From the NCBI GenBank assembly GCA_017165825.1, contig CM029380.1, positions 24,525,581 through 24,589,580 on the forward strand: a DNA stretch of 64,000 bases, given 5' to 3'. The notes under the pieces are model-generated. The model saw only the letters and a program-made list of their open reading frames with translations, was not told the DNA's origin and made no database searches. Source of the DNA: Hepsetus odoe. Lineage: Eukaryota; Chordata; Actinopteri; Characiformes; Hepsetidae. Below are positions 25,176 to 31,165 of the stretch, piece by piece. Numbering within the stretch: the stretch's first letter is position 1; each line of letters starts with the position of its first letter. Both the position numbers and the translations under genes were made by a program.

Positions 25176-25272
25176 ATCTTTATTCTTCACAGGAGACGAA
25201 ACGTACCAGGACATTTTCCAGGATTTTTCTCAGATGGCGTCAGACGACCCAGATAAACTTCACCGCTTCTAA
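307..25272 (+). CDS. acap2: acap2: ArfGAP with coiled-coil (BAR), ankyrin repeats and PH domain 2; 5' part outside window
   Basis: ACAP2 is a GTPase-activating protein for Arf6 that acts at the plasma membrane and on endosomes and also binds Rab35. Nineteen coding exons here join in consistent phase to 698 residues. Order: C-terminal part of the BAR domain (window residues 1-133), PH domain (about 140-260, with GYLFKRASNAFKTWNRRWFS), ArfGAP zinc finger (about 290-390, CCDCGQPDPKWASINLG, LCIQC, then GIHRSLGVHFSKVRSLTLD holding the arginine finger), a serine/proline-rich linker, and ankyrin repeats (about 540-665). The canonical C-terminus is DETYQDIFQDFSQMASDDP. Runs such as FSIQNNQLVYQKKFKDNPTV agree with remembered human ACAP2 better than with ACAP3. 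About 110 N-terminal residues, judged by family length, lie upstream of the window. Segments are 307-490, 2559-2603, 2708-2803, 6828-6902, 13270-13382, 14021-14072, 14295-14395, 14568-14673, 15761-15963, 16184-16253, 16504-16598, 16739-16926, 18029-18130, 19036-19128, 19682-19893, 20702-20811, 21008-21118, 21674-21735 and 25193-25272. Teleost paralogues (a or b) cannot be told apart here. Confidence 0.95.
913..1976 (+). repeat. two copies of a short dispersed repeat in acap2 intron 491-2558
   Basis: About 31 bases around gagttgaggctgtgctgaag occur at 913-943 and again at 1946-1976, followed by similar GGTGGT-type sequence. This looks like two remnants of one dispersed element. The same intron holds a (CA)n-(GT)n run at 1522-1563. 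The rest of 491-2558 shows nothing I can name. Confidence 0.5.
1522..1563. repeat. CA/GT microsatellite with palindromic junction
   Basis: ACACACACG runs straight into about 17 GT units, so the left part is self-complementary to the right part. Intronic in acap2. Confidence 0.9.
2559..2603 (+). CDS. acap2: acap2 exon (BAR domain, 45 nt, GC donor)
   Basis: Short phase 0-0 exon encoding INVLQSKRRSEILKS. The acceptor is cacttccag. The 5' splice site is TCG|gcaagt, a GC donor, because only this join leads in frame into the next exon, MLSFMYAHLTFFHQ. Confidence 0.92.
2708..2803 (+). CDS. acap2: acap2 exon (BAR domain)
   Basis: Phase 0-0 exon of 96 nt, acceptor cttcctgcag and donor CAG|gtaggt. 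It encodes MLSFMYAHLTFFHQGYDLFS and ELQPLMKQLGGQ, the distal BAR helix. The intron before it is only 104 nt. Confidence 0.94.
2870..2950 (-). repeat. SINE family A fragment
   Basis: Contains the diagnostic block gcagtgatggggacggt of the window's main tRNA-derived SINE, in reverse orientation. Only the central part is recognisable. Confidence 0.5.
3113..3295 (-). repeat. SINE family A copy (reverse), with internal CA run
   Basis: Reverse copy: tail (gaaagtgactgtcattgtg), expanded CA run at 3176-3207, the ctgtgcagcagggggcag block and the degenerate tRNA B-box side (gggatttgaatcc). Confidence 0.75.
3490..3672 (+). repeat. SINE family A copy
   Basis: Forward copy: tagtgtttagggacgaggcc, caaggtaccgtccccatcac, a shortened middle, gaggatgaatttcgtt and the tail ttcacaatgacaaaagtcac. 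Confidence 0.8.
3890..3936. repeat. CA microsatellite
   Basis: Interrupted (CA)n run with CTCA variants, intronic in acap2. Confidence 0.9.
4359..4391. repeat. CA microsatellite
   Basis: Pure AC run of about 16 units, intronic in acap2. Confidence 0.9.
4581..4663. repeat. 11-bp tandem repeat
   Basis: About seven copies of ttgatggtctg, with alternating T/A and G/A variants (ttaatggtcta). Confidence 0.85.
5054..5187. repeat. 32-bp minisatellite, four copies
   Basis: Unit of 32 bp (equivalent bases at 5063 and 5095) containing agtacaggaatgtact, an imperfect palindrome. Copies are nearly identical, with one A-to-G change in the last. Confidence 0.9.
6536..6750 (+). repeat. SINE family A copy, ends just upstream of an acap2 exon
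   Basis: Full-length forward copy: gctctagtggttaggg (A-box side), ggttcgagtcccagacc (B box), gcaaggtaccggccccatca, gaggatgaattttgttg. It ends about 80 bases before the acceptor of the exon at 6828. Confidence 0.85.
6828..6902 (+). CDS. acap2: acap2 exon (end of BAR domain)
   Basis: Phase 0-0 exon of 75 nt encoding LDQLVVDAAKEKRDMEMKHS plus TIQQK. The acceptor is ttttttccag and the donor AAG|gtagag. A CT microsatellite that contains an adapter-like 19-mer starts 26 bases downstream, so the following intron is assembled with doubt. Confidence 0.93.
6929..7044. repeat. CT microsatellite interrupted by a Tn5 mosaic-end sequence
   Basis: A long (CT)n run is broken at 6997-7015 by CTGTCTCTTATACACATCT, the exact 19-bp Tn5/Nextera mosaic end, then CT repeats resume. 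Read as sequencing-adapter contamination, not a genomic element. Confidence 0.9.
7140..7283 (+). repeat. GA-rich purine tract
   Basis: Nearly uninterrupted purines with many GG and GGGG groups (gaggaagg, gaggggat). Intronic; can form triplex or G-quadruplex structures in principle. Confidence 0.7.
7649..7682. repeat. GT microsatellite
   Basis: (GT)n with one GC interruption, acap2 intron. CA runs at about 7815-7843 and a CT run at 8024-8064 follow. Confidence 0.85.
8800..9950 (+). repeat. degenerate array of a 69-bp minisatellite, about 16 units
   Basis: Repeats of the unit containing gactggactgaacatgagag, ctgtccttcaggaagatctg and gaactgctcaggtacagaga. The three short arrays elsewhere in the window are regular. 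Here units differ by single-base gains and losses in short homopolymers and by small deletions. The right edge (gagcaaaatatgaag) resembles the right edge of the copy at 56.1 kb. Confidence 0.9.
10580..10714. repeat. large compound GT microsatellite
   Basis: Three GT blocks separated by GGCATG, TATG and AATATTAATG interruptions, about 135 bp in all. Confidence 0.9.
11960..12092 (+). repeat. SINE family A copy (5' part)
   Basis: Forward copy: gtgtttagggacgaggcccc, gtgggtttgaatcccagacc (B box) and gagcaaggtgctgtccccat; the 3' part is lost. Confidence 0.85.
13270..13382 (+). CDS. acap2: acap2 exon (start of PH domain)
   Basis: Acceptor tattttcag, donor ACAG|gtgggt, ending in phase 2. It encodes DFSNDDTKLEYNVDADNGIV and MEGYLFKRASNAFKTWNR. 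The MEGYLFKRASNAFKTWNRRW run is the first strand pair of the PH domain, the phosphoinositide-binding side. Confidence 0.95.
14021..14072 (+). CDS. acap2: acap2 exon (PH domain)
   Basis: 52-nt exon completing the split arginine codon, then RWFSIQNNQLVYQKKFK. Acceptor tctttgcag, donor AAG|gtaagc. As remembered, this segment is identical to mammalian ACAP2. Confidence 0.95.
14295..14395 (+). CDS. acap2: acap2 exon (PH domain)
   Basis: Phase 0 start, phase 2 end (ACA AA|gtgagt). It encodes DNPTVVVEDLRLCTVKHCED then IERRFCFEVVSPTK. Acceptor tcccaccag. Confidence 0.95.
14527..14560. repeat. GT microsatellite abutting a 3' splice site
   Basis: About 16 GT units ending 8 bases before the exon at 14568. 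It lies where the branch-point and pyrimidine region would be expected. Confidence 0.9.
14568..14673 (+). CDS. acap2: acap2 exon (end of PH domain)
   Basis: Encodes SCMMQADSEKLRQAWIRAVQ and NSIASAFRDRAEDSE, the C-terminal PH helix. Donor GAG|gtgatt. The 3' splice site is preceded by a pure GT run (about 14527-14559) and then atgtgcag, so the usual pyrimidine tract is replaced by a microsatellite. Confidence 0.94.
14829..14848. repeat. T homopolymer
   Basis: Run of about 20 T in the acap2 intron 14674-15760, otherwise without recognisable content. Confidence 0.85.
15761..15963 (+). CDS. acap2: acap2 exon (ArfGAP zinc finger)
   Basis: Acceptor cttcccacag, donor CACCG|gtacgg. It encodes the linker KLDRKSSPSTGSLESAS, then KGESALQRVMAIPGNGTCCD and the zinc-finger cysteines of the ArfGAP domain, CDCGQPD and LCIQCSGIH. 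The family usually has Glu where this protein has Gln in CIQC. Confidence 0.95.
16184..16253 (+). CDS. acap2: acap2 exon (ArfGAP arginine finger)
   Basis: 70-nt exon. With the previous exon it gives HRSLGVHFSKVRSLTLDTW then EPELLK. The Arg in HRSLG, whose codon is split across the intron, is the expected catalytic arginine finger. Acceptor tgtgttcag, donor AAG|gtgagc. Confidence 0.95.
16504..16598 (+). CDS. acap2: acap2 exon (end of ArfGAP domain)
   Basis: Encodes LMCELGNGVINQIYEARREE then LGAKKPQPGDA, the C-terminal helices of the ArfGAP fold. Acceptor ctgtgcag, donor CCAG|gtagat, phase 2. Confidence 0.94.
16739..16926 (+). CDS. acap2: acap2 exon (ArfGAP end and basic linker)
   Basis: Encodes QEVESYIKAKYVDRRFVRR and a variable proline/serine linker (SEPPRAPPSTPKDRPSSGAS). 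Ends in phase 1 at TCAG|gtgggt. The acceptor follows a CT-rich tract and ctgctgcag. Confidence 0.92.
16927..19035 (+). other. acap2 introns around the cassette exon
   Basis: Apart from the 102-nt cassette exon these 2.1 kb show AT-rich sequence, an AAT run (17629-17641), a TTTA run (18287-18320) and a short GT stretch (18969-18999). No further exon was recognised. Confidence 0.5.
18029..18130 (+). CDS. acap2: acap2 cassette exon (102 nt, ACAP3-like motif)
   Basis: Acceptor tttgcgtag, donor AGTC|gtgagt; phase 1 on both sides and 102 nt long, so it can be kept or skipped without a frame change. It encodes AGGLDGG then RRESLFCADELNSLFSYFDA and SARQRS. A closely similar motif is present in ACAP3 as I remember it, and not in the human ACAP2 reference form. 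Skipping joins GAS to VKSADSGIQNS, close to SVRSNDSGIQQS of human ACAP2. Both isoforms look viable. Confidence 0.85.
19036..19128 (+). CDS. acap2: acap2 exon (serine-rich linker)
   Basis: 93 nt, phase 1-1, acceptor gtttacag and donor GCAG|gtcagt. It encodes KSADSGIQNSAEGSRELLAT then SPSSNSLSDA, the low-complexity linker between ArfGAP and ankyrin repeats. Confidence 0.9.
19682..19893 (+). CDS. acap2: acap2 exon (first ankyrin repeat)
   Basis: Acceptor tttcctgtag, donor GGG|gtgagc. It encodes a variable start (VVDPPLSPCSSKELVVF), then GLQLYWAAFTRSLPNMAEAL, AHGAEVNWINTEDEKRTPL and IMAVHG, the start of the ankyrin-repeat block. Confidence 0.94.
20270..20400 (+). repeat. LINE-like 3' end fragment
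   Basis: Sequence of the type gaggaagacgcagagg followed by agccgcagccaaaagaagtc. It resembles the 3' ends at 47.1 and 54.2 kb in this window (gatgcagag ... cagccgaaagaagaag), so it is probably the tail of one non-LTR retroelement family. Confidence 0.45.
20702..20811 (+). CDS. acap2: acap2 exon (ankyrin repeat 2)
   Basis: Phase 0 start after actttcag, donor ACAGG|gtcagt (phase 2). It encodes GSLVTCEFLLQNSASVNQQD then SQGRGPLHHATILGHTG, a complete ankyrin consensus with GRGPLHHAT. Confidence 0.95.
21008..21118 (+). CDS. acap2: acap2 exon (ankyrin repeat 3)
   Basis: Encodes QVCLFLKRGANQNVSDIED then KMPLAIAVEAANADIVTL. Acceptor cttctgcag, donor ACCTT|gtgagt, phase 2. Confidence 0.95.
21674..21735 (+). 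CDS. acap2: acap2 penultimate exon, spliced form
   Basis: Completes the leucine codon, then LRLAKMNEEMRELEGPYNPT, ending in phase 1 at GACAG|gtcaat. The donor is weak: C at +3 and a non-consensus +5/+6. When used, it joins 25193 to form the Gly codon before DETYQD. When not used, the exon reads on to a stop at 21821. Confidence 0.9.
21674..21821 (+). CDS. acap2: acap2 alternative terminal exon, read-through form with ACAP3-like tail
   Basis: Same acceptor as the 62-nt form, but translation continues past 21735 to TAG at 21819-21821. The added tail is QYSSN followed by SPTEMQYRKCIEEFISIQL and GES. As I remember it, human ACAP3 ends with SPTELQFRRCIQEFISLHL, so the tail is too similar to be chance intron translation. 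This form would have 700 residues in the window. A large 3' UTR would follow; AATAAA hexamers occur at 24075 and 24433. Confidence 0.8.
23088..23335 (+). repeat. SINE family A copy, first of a tail-to-tail pair
   Basis: Full forward copy: gctctagtggttggagacga, cgtgggtttgaatcccagac, gcaaggtaccgtccccgtca, gaggatgtatttcgtcgtgc, tail agtcactttcactttcat. Confidence 0.9.
23340..23585 (-). repeat. SINE family A copy, second of a tail-to-tail pair
   Basis: Full reverse copy starting with its tail (gaagtgaaagtgactatccc), then gtaccttgctcaagggtact and the inverted tRNA-like head (cactaggccaccgct). Separated from the previous copy by only a few bases. Confidence 0.9.
24680..25192 (+). promoter_or_regulatory. 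extreme pyrimidine tract upstream of the distal acap2 terminal exon
   Basis: About 460 bases of almost only C and T (TTCTTC, CTTCTC, TTTCCC blocks), then (TTA)n at 25141-25172, then the acceptor at 25191-25192. Such tracts bind PTB-type splicing regulators in general; a role here is inferred from position. Confidence 0.5.
25193..25272 (+). CDS. acap2: acap2 distal terminal exon (ACAP2-type C-terminus)
   Basis: Acceptor attcttcacag. Encodes DETYQDIFQDFSQMASDDPD then KLHRF and TAA at 25270-25272. The human ACAP2 C-terminus has DETYQDIFRDFSQMASNNPE at this place (from memory) and a few more residues, so this tail is slightly shorter. The exon lies 3.4 kb from the previous one, behind a long pyrimidine tract. 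Confidence 0.93.
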
Positions 25273-27342
25273 ACCGGAGCGACTCTCATCACCTCAGGAG
25301 CTTCCAGAAGAAAGGCGTCAGCAAGGCTCCTCTGCAGAACCACAGGGGTCGCTTTGGGAGTCTAGATACAGAGGAACCGTCCGTGTATCTTCTACACCTC
25401 AATCCAAAACAGAACCGTCCTGGCTGATCTTCTGTCAGTCTGTGGTGTTGAGTCGTGTTGATTCTTCCTGCATCTCAACTTGAATGATTTGTCAGATGTT
25501 TTGCAGCAGCGAGTTACAGAAAATCAGACGTCGAGCGAAACGGATCCCATGAAACCTTCATCCCGTTGTTTATCCAGTAACGTTTTTAAACATAATCACT
25601 AGAGTGCTGCAGAATGTTCTCGCATTATTCCTGCGTATACACATCACTTTATAACGTATAATCTTCTTTTACTCCAAATGTACAAGCACGTTCGTTTGTT
25701 TGTTTGCATATTTTGGTGTTTTGGCACCTTTTTCGAAAGTTCTGGGAGGTCACAGACACTCATCTCACCGAACGTTTTCCAGCATGCAGGGGTTTAGAAT
25801 CCTCACTACAGAGCCTTAACGTTACAGAGCAACGGTGACTGTGGAGGACTTTTAATTTGCTATTATAATATTGTTCCCATGAGTTTTCATGGCTTGTTTT
25901 TAATGCTGTGTGTTTGTGCTGCAGGTGCTTAGTTTTCCCCCAATTCTCTGTCCAGTCCGTCGTCACTCACTGGGACTCCTTTCACATGAAACCACCAACG
26001 AGAACATGAGTCATGGGAGTCGTACAGGGTCAGAGGCCGCATAAGCAAGTCTATGGAGATCACTGTCCACCTTCAGCCTGCGAGGAGAGTGTGGGATCGT
26101 TTAGGCCCTGTTTACACTCGGTTTAAACGCTAAGGTTTGGTCAGATTCACGCTCACTGAATCGTCCCGTCACGGCACGTTTGCACTATCGCTCCCTTCAT
26201 CGGGTCATTCGCCGGCACATGTTTTACATTTCTGCACCTGAAGATGCTCGTCCTCGGAGTCTGACTCAGGTTACACGTGTAGGCGGCCGTCAATTTGTCT
26301 GAAGTTTGTTCTCGGGCAGCCAATCGGATTCCCAGCTTTAGAGTTTACTTTGTGTTTACGTTTAACTTTGCAGTCACAACCGAAGCGCACCCAAATAAAG
26401 ATGGAGCCAGAAGTTTAGGAGTTCTTGCCAGATGCAGCGCTCCTATTCGGTGCTCCTATCCTTCCGTTTCTGAGTGTACATCACACGTGGGCGCACACAC
26501 GATCAGAATGCATATTTCTGGATCAGATCTGTTGGAGCTGAAGTTCACTCACAAAAACAGCCTGATTTTTCTCCCCTTCTGCCAAATTTAGTCGTCCCCA
26601 ATTTCAGCCACGAGCTGGAACTCCCTCCATCGCACATGTTCTTCCTCTGAAGCACCACATCTTCACATGACCTCTTACGCAACATCACTAGAGCTAAAAG
26701 TCAGGGCGTGAAGCCTCTTTTGGGACCTGGGGATGAAGTTAAACGTGTTCACGGGCCGAGTGTAAACCGGGTCGACGGGTAGGGTTTAAGCTTTAAGATC
26801 ATCTGTGTCCTCTAAACGGCCAGACTCTAAACAGCAGAGGCTCACGGGGTTTCATTGACGATGCGATCTTGGGACGGGAGAGTCCGAGCGCAGTTAAACG
26901 TCTCAGCCTCATGCAGCCGGACGGGCCTGTCCCGTGAAGTGCTTTAAGGCCTGCGTGATGTAAATTGTGTACATTTGTACATATGTTGTGCTTTAATCTG
27001 CTTTAGGTGTTTCTTAAAGGAGAACTAGTGGTACTTGGAACTCTTAAGCTTATTTGTGGAATGTTTTTATTGTTTTGAGCTTGTTTTTATGGAACGCTCT
27101 GTACTCGATCACATGTAAATGTTCCAGGAGAATATTATATGCACCGCGGATGTATTTTCTTTGATTTTTATAAAGCATTTTATTCAGTTGCCGATCGAAA
27201 GGCTGTTTGTGTGTGAAGCCTCGTTAGTCTTAATCATTTACACAAATTCAATTACCTTTTCTGAACACGCTGCCCTGATCCTCCCCTCCCCCTGCGTGAG
27301 CTTTATCAGATCAGTTAGATCATTTACCTTCTTCCATTAGCG

Positions 27343-27390
<48 letters not shown>

Positions 27391-27757
27391 CTCAGACCTT
27401 AAGAGCAGATCCTCAGAGTCTGGTGTTACATAAGCAGCACTGAAGCTACTCAGCTGTTCAGAAAAGCTCTGCCTGCTATAAAGCTGCTCGTAGTTCACGC
27501 TCCCAGCAGGTTCTCATTGTGTGGAACCTCCTGTTATCGCACCGCCCGGACTCTAGAGAACCATTTTCTCCTTTTGTACCCAAAAAGGGTTGGTGTGCAT
27601 GTGCTTCTCATCCTTTCATGATCAAACACCACCTATAACTCGTCTCAGAACCACAGGGGGGGATCTGCAGGAAGCAGATTTGGGTTGGAGTTGGGAGGAA
27701 AGGGTTCTGGCCGGTGGTCGAATTCGGACCGTCATGAGTTTGATGGTCTTTAATAAA
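25273..27757 (+). other. acap2: probable acap2 3' UTR (3' end not fixed)
   Basis: No convincing reading frame. AATAAA occurs at 26394-26399 and 27752-27757 on the + strand. The 26940-27200 stretch is AU-rich in the manner of a distal 3' UTR. Which hexamer is used cannot be decided from sequence. A GT run followed by GA repeats lies at 27344-27390. Confidence 0.35.
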
Positions 27758-28117
27758 TACGAGCGCCGTCCTCACTACTGCTGTTGACCTTTTAAAAAGA
27801 CCGTTTCTCCCACTTGCCTTCGAATCGTTACCTTCATCAACCGTTTCAAAACCGCTTTCCTGAGAGTACGGTTTTTGGGATCACATGACCTTAGAAACCG
27901 CGCCTCTGCGACCTGGAGTAGCCTGTAACAGTCAGGATGTTCTACACCTTCAGGAAGAACAAGAATATTTCTGATGTTTTAAAAGTAAAACTCCTTCCAA
28001 TGTTTTTAGTTAACGAATGATCCTCCAGATGAACTAACACGAAACATTTTATTCAAACCGAAATGCTGCAACGAAGATTGTAATCCACACCGAAGGCCCG
28101 CAGGGTTTGTTCAGTGT

Positions 28118-28290
28118 TAAAGTGAAAGTGACTTGCTCACCCATCCTCTGTATTTAACTCTCACACACCGTGCAGCAGTGGGCAGCCATATCCAGCACCC
28201 TTGGGAACAGTGATGGGGACGGCACCTTGTCTAAGGGAACCTCGGGGCAACCTACTGATCTAAGACTCAAACCCACAACCTTCTGATTCC
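28118..28290 (-). repeat. SINE family A copy (reverse)
   Basis: Tail aaagtgaaagtgacttgctc, then accgtgcagcagtgggcag, acagtgatggggacggcacc and the inverted B-box side gactcaaacccacaacctt. Confidence 0.85.
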
Positions 28291-29631
28291 CAAATTGCCA
28301 GAAACCACTGGTGTGTTACAAGCTGCATCAGAAACCGCCACATGATCTCAGATGGATCGCTACTGGAGGTGTAATATTTTGACTCCTTTCTAAACGCTGG
28401 GTCTAGAAGGTTTTCTTTCCTTGTATTTCCAGCAAAATCAATGAAGTTACTGCAAATGAAAATCACTTCATTAAAAAGAGAATGAAATGGTGTTTTGGGT
28501 CAAGTTCAGTATTTTGCTCGTAAACTTAGAGCCACTCCAGAGTCAGTCTATTAGAAAATATCCAGAAGTTAAAGTACTCAAACAAAACCCCTGCAAACAG
28601 GAACTGCAGGGGAGCCTCGTAAGTCCTGCTCAAAAAAAGAGATGCATTTCCACTATTTGTGGTAAAAAATAAAAGACAGAAGCTCCACGGTGGGATACTG
28701 GGGCAGTAAAGGAGTCCGAACCAGCACCACAGAATCAAACTGACCCCGGTGGCCAATTATTAATGAATATAATGGGACTGAAGAGGAGGAACACAAACAC
28801 TTCAAGAGTTCAGGAAGCTTTAAGTGTGTGAAACTCAGGTGTGTGATTTGGGTGCGTGTGAACATCAGCAGGCCTGAGATCAGAGGCTGCAACGTTGCCT
28901 GGATGTACAAACGGCAGATTTGCAGTCCATCACTGCTGCGATTACTCACCTTCTCTCAGGTCGTGTGTCATACTTTCCTTCTGGAGGGCTGGAGGCTGTT
29001 CAGCCAAGCGTGTTCTGGACGCTGATGCAAGGAAGTCTGTGGTCGGATTCCCGCCGAGCGGTGGAGAGCCACTGCTGGAGCCCTTTACCCTCCATAAAAC
29101 AGCCATGTGAACAAGAGCAAAAAAGACCAAGCTCCATTAAAGCCATCCGTTCAGCTGGAGCAGCCAAAAACACTGCGTTACAGCAGGTCTCCTGCAGCCA
29201 GCAGACTCAACCCGCCGTCCGGGTTTGTGCAACGTCACTCTAATCTTCCCTGCTGCCTGGAACTCCACAACCTTAAATGTTAAACGCTTAAAAGGTTATC
29301 AGAACTGCCCCGTAACTCGGTTAAAGGCTTCAGATTTCATTAGTGCTGCTCAAAGGAACCAGACCTCACAAATTCGGACATCTTCTGCCCCCCAGTGAAG
29401 CTCCACGTGTCTTGAGTGTCTCTACGGGACGTTGATGGTAAACCAGTCCTGAACTAAATCACTTCCTTGGTGCCTCATCCTTCCAACATGAATGGGGTTA
29501 GATTTAGTGTGCAAAAAGAAACACCAATTTCACTCACCTGTTGAACTGATCTGGGATCAGTGTCCTGTATTTACGACTAGATCCCGCTCTTGAAAACACG
29601 AAAAAGGAAGTTTGTCTGGAGTTTGCTTGAT

Positions 29632-29828
29632 GGGTGCTGGTGGTCTAGTGGTAGGATACTTGCCTCCAGACAAAGAGGTTGCAGGTTCGAATCCCACCTC
29701 CAGCACCAACCTCACTGGGTTCCTGAGCAAGACCCTTAACCCCAAGTTGCTTCAGGGGGACCGTCCCTGTAGTTAAGAAAGGTAAGTCGCTCTGGATAAG
29801 AGCGTCAGCTAAATGCCATAAACGTACA
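29632..29828 (+). repeat. SINE family B, tRNA-derived head with intact acceptor-stem pairing
   Basis: The head from GGTGCTG (29635) to CAGCACC (29707) keeps seven complementary acceptor-stem pairs, an A-box-like ggtctagtggtagg and a B box ggttcgaatccc. The anticodon and T stems are imperfect. The tail gtaagtcgctctggataaga is the widespread teleost SINE tail. It is not a functional tRNA gene. Confidence 0.85.
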
Positions 29829-30807
29829 TGTTTGTATCTGACAGTAAGTCCTACGGAGTCCTAAACCACGCCTACAAGTCTGCTCCACCTTAACGAAGAG
29901 CTGGAGGAGCTTTGAGCAGGTCAGGGATGTTCATAGAAAAGATCCAGACTTTGTGTCTCAGAAGCTCAATTTGGATCCAAACATGTCTCGGCTGTCTCGG
30001 AGCACACTTGGGGTCAGTGAGGTCGCTGGATGTGGGAGTTTTTGCCGGACTGTTCTTTAGAGTGTCACGCAGCCAGTGTAATGATTCAAGAGTTTCTTGG
30101 CTTTTACAAAAAACAAATGAGCTGGACAACTTTGAAAGATTTATATACTTTTCATCCACCACTCAGCCTAACGAGCACCCGCCGCAGTGGACCAGAGTGG
30201 ACGGTTTCCTGCCACGCACTAAACCACCCGCATCTATTCCAACGTCTGACCGGCGAGCCTGGCAGAGCGCTCATGAGTTCACCGTGAAAGAATGATTAGC
30301 GCTTCATATTTTGGAACCATCAGCCACAGGGAATCCAAACAGCTCTGGCTCTATTTACTGAATGATGATGAATGAACGTGGCATGAATAGGCACTGTGTG
30401 TTCTTTCGCACTTCTCCGTCTCCCAGACCTAATGGCTGGAAAACGCTGGACTCGTATCACTCCGTACCACCCGTCCTCCCGCCCACCACCCCTCGCATCT
30501 TCTCTCCTTTCCTCATTCTGCGCCCTAATCCATGCCGGCTGTTTATTTCTCTAGCTCTAACTTCCCAGAATGTCTTGGCCTCAGCATCCAGTCCGGGACC
30601 ATCAGGGACCCCCAGACGGAAAATCTTCTGCACTTTAAACTCATACGGCTAAACACGACCACGAGTCTGGCCTCCAGCTGTGAGGCAGGTTAGTCCAGAC
30701 GGGGCTCTGAGCACTGATGAAGGGGGTCAACAGGTGATGCAGAGAAACCACAACGAAGTACTTTCTCCGTTTAACCCTCAAGCAGTGGAACAGAGAGCCC
30801 AGCGTCC

Positions 30808-30928
30808 GGGAAGCAGTGATGGGAACTTTGCTCGGGAGAACCTCAGGATAACCTACTAGTCCCGGACTCAAACCCATGACCCTTAGATCATGGGGCCTAG
30901 TTCCTAAACATTAGGCCACCACTGCCCC
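30808..30928 (-). repeat. SINE family A copy (reverse, head half)
   Basis: aagcagtgatgggaactttg, cggactcaaacccatgaccc and cattaggccaccactgcccc; the tail side is missing. Confidence 0.75.
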
Positions 30929-31051
30929 AAAACCTGGTGGGGAGGCCAAGAATCAAACCTGCAGCAAATAGAGCTCTCCTATTGGTCAAGCCTTCAGGTA
31001 GAGTGAACTTCACCATCATTAAAAATAGGAATCAATCCATCCTAACCTACA

Positions 31052-31165
31052 CACAGTGCAGCAGTGGGAAGCCATAAATCCAGTGCCTGGAGCACAACGA
31101 TTGGACGACACCTTGCTTAAGGGTACTTGAGGACAACCTACTGGTCAGGGACTCAAACATGGGTC
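31052..31165 (-). repeat. SINE family A copy (reverse, decayed)
   Basis: cagtgcagcagtgggaagcc, acaccttgcttaagggtact and gtcagggactcaaacatg. Confidence 0.7.

Noticed and set aside
24673..25272. 199-codon frame rich in Leu, Phe and Ser that looks like a membrane protein
   Set aside because: It is the translation of the pyrimidine tract, which lacks stop codons by composition; only its last 26 codons are a real acap2 exon.
29632..29710. tRNA gene
   Set aside because: The acceptor stem pairs and A and B boxes are visible, but the anticodon and T stems are broken and a SINE tail follows directly.
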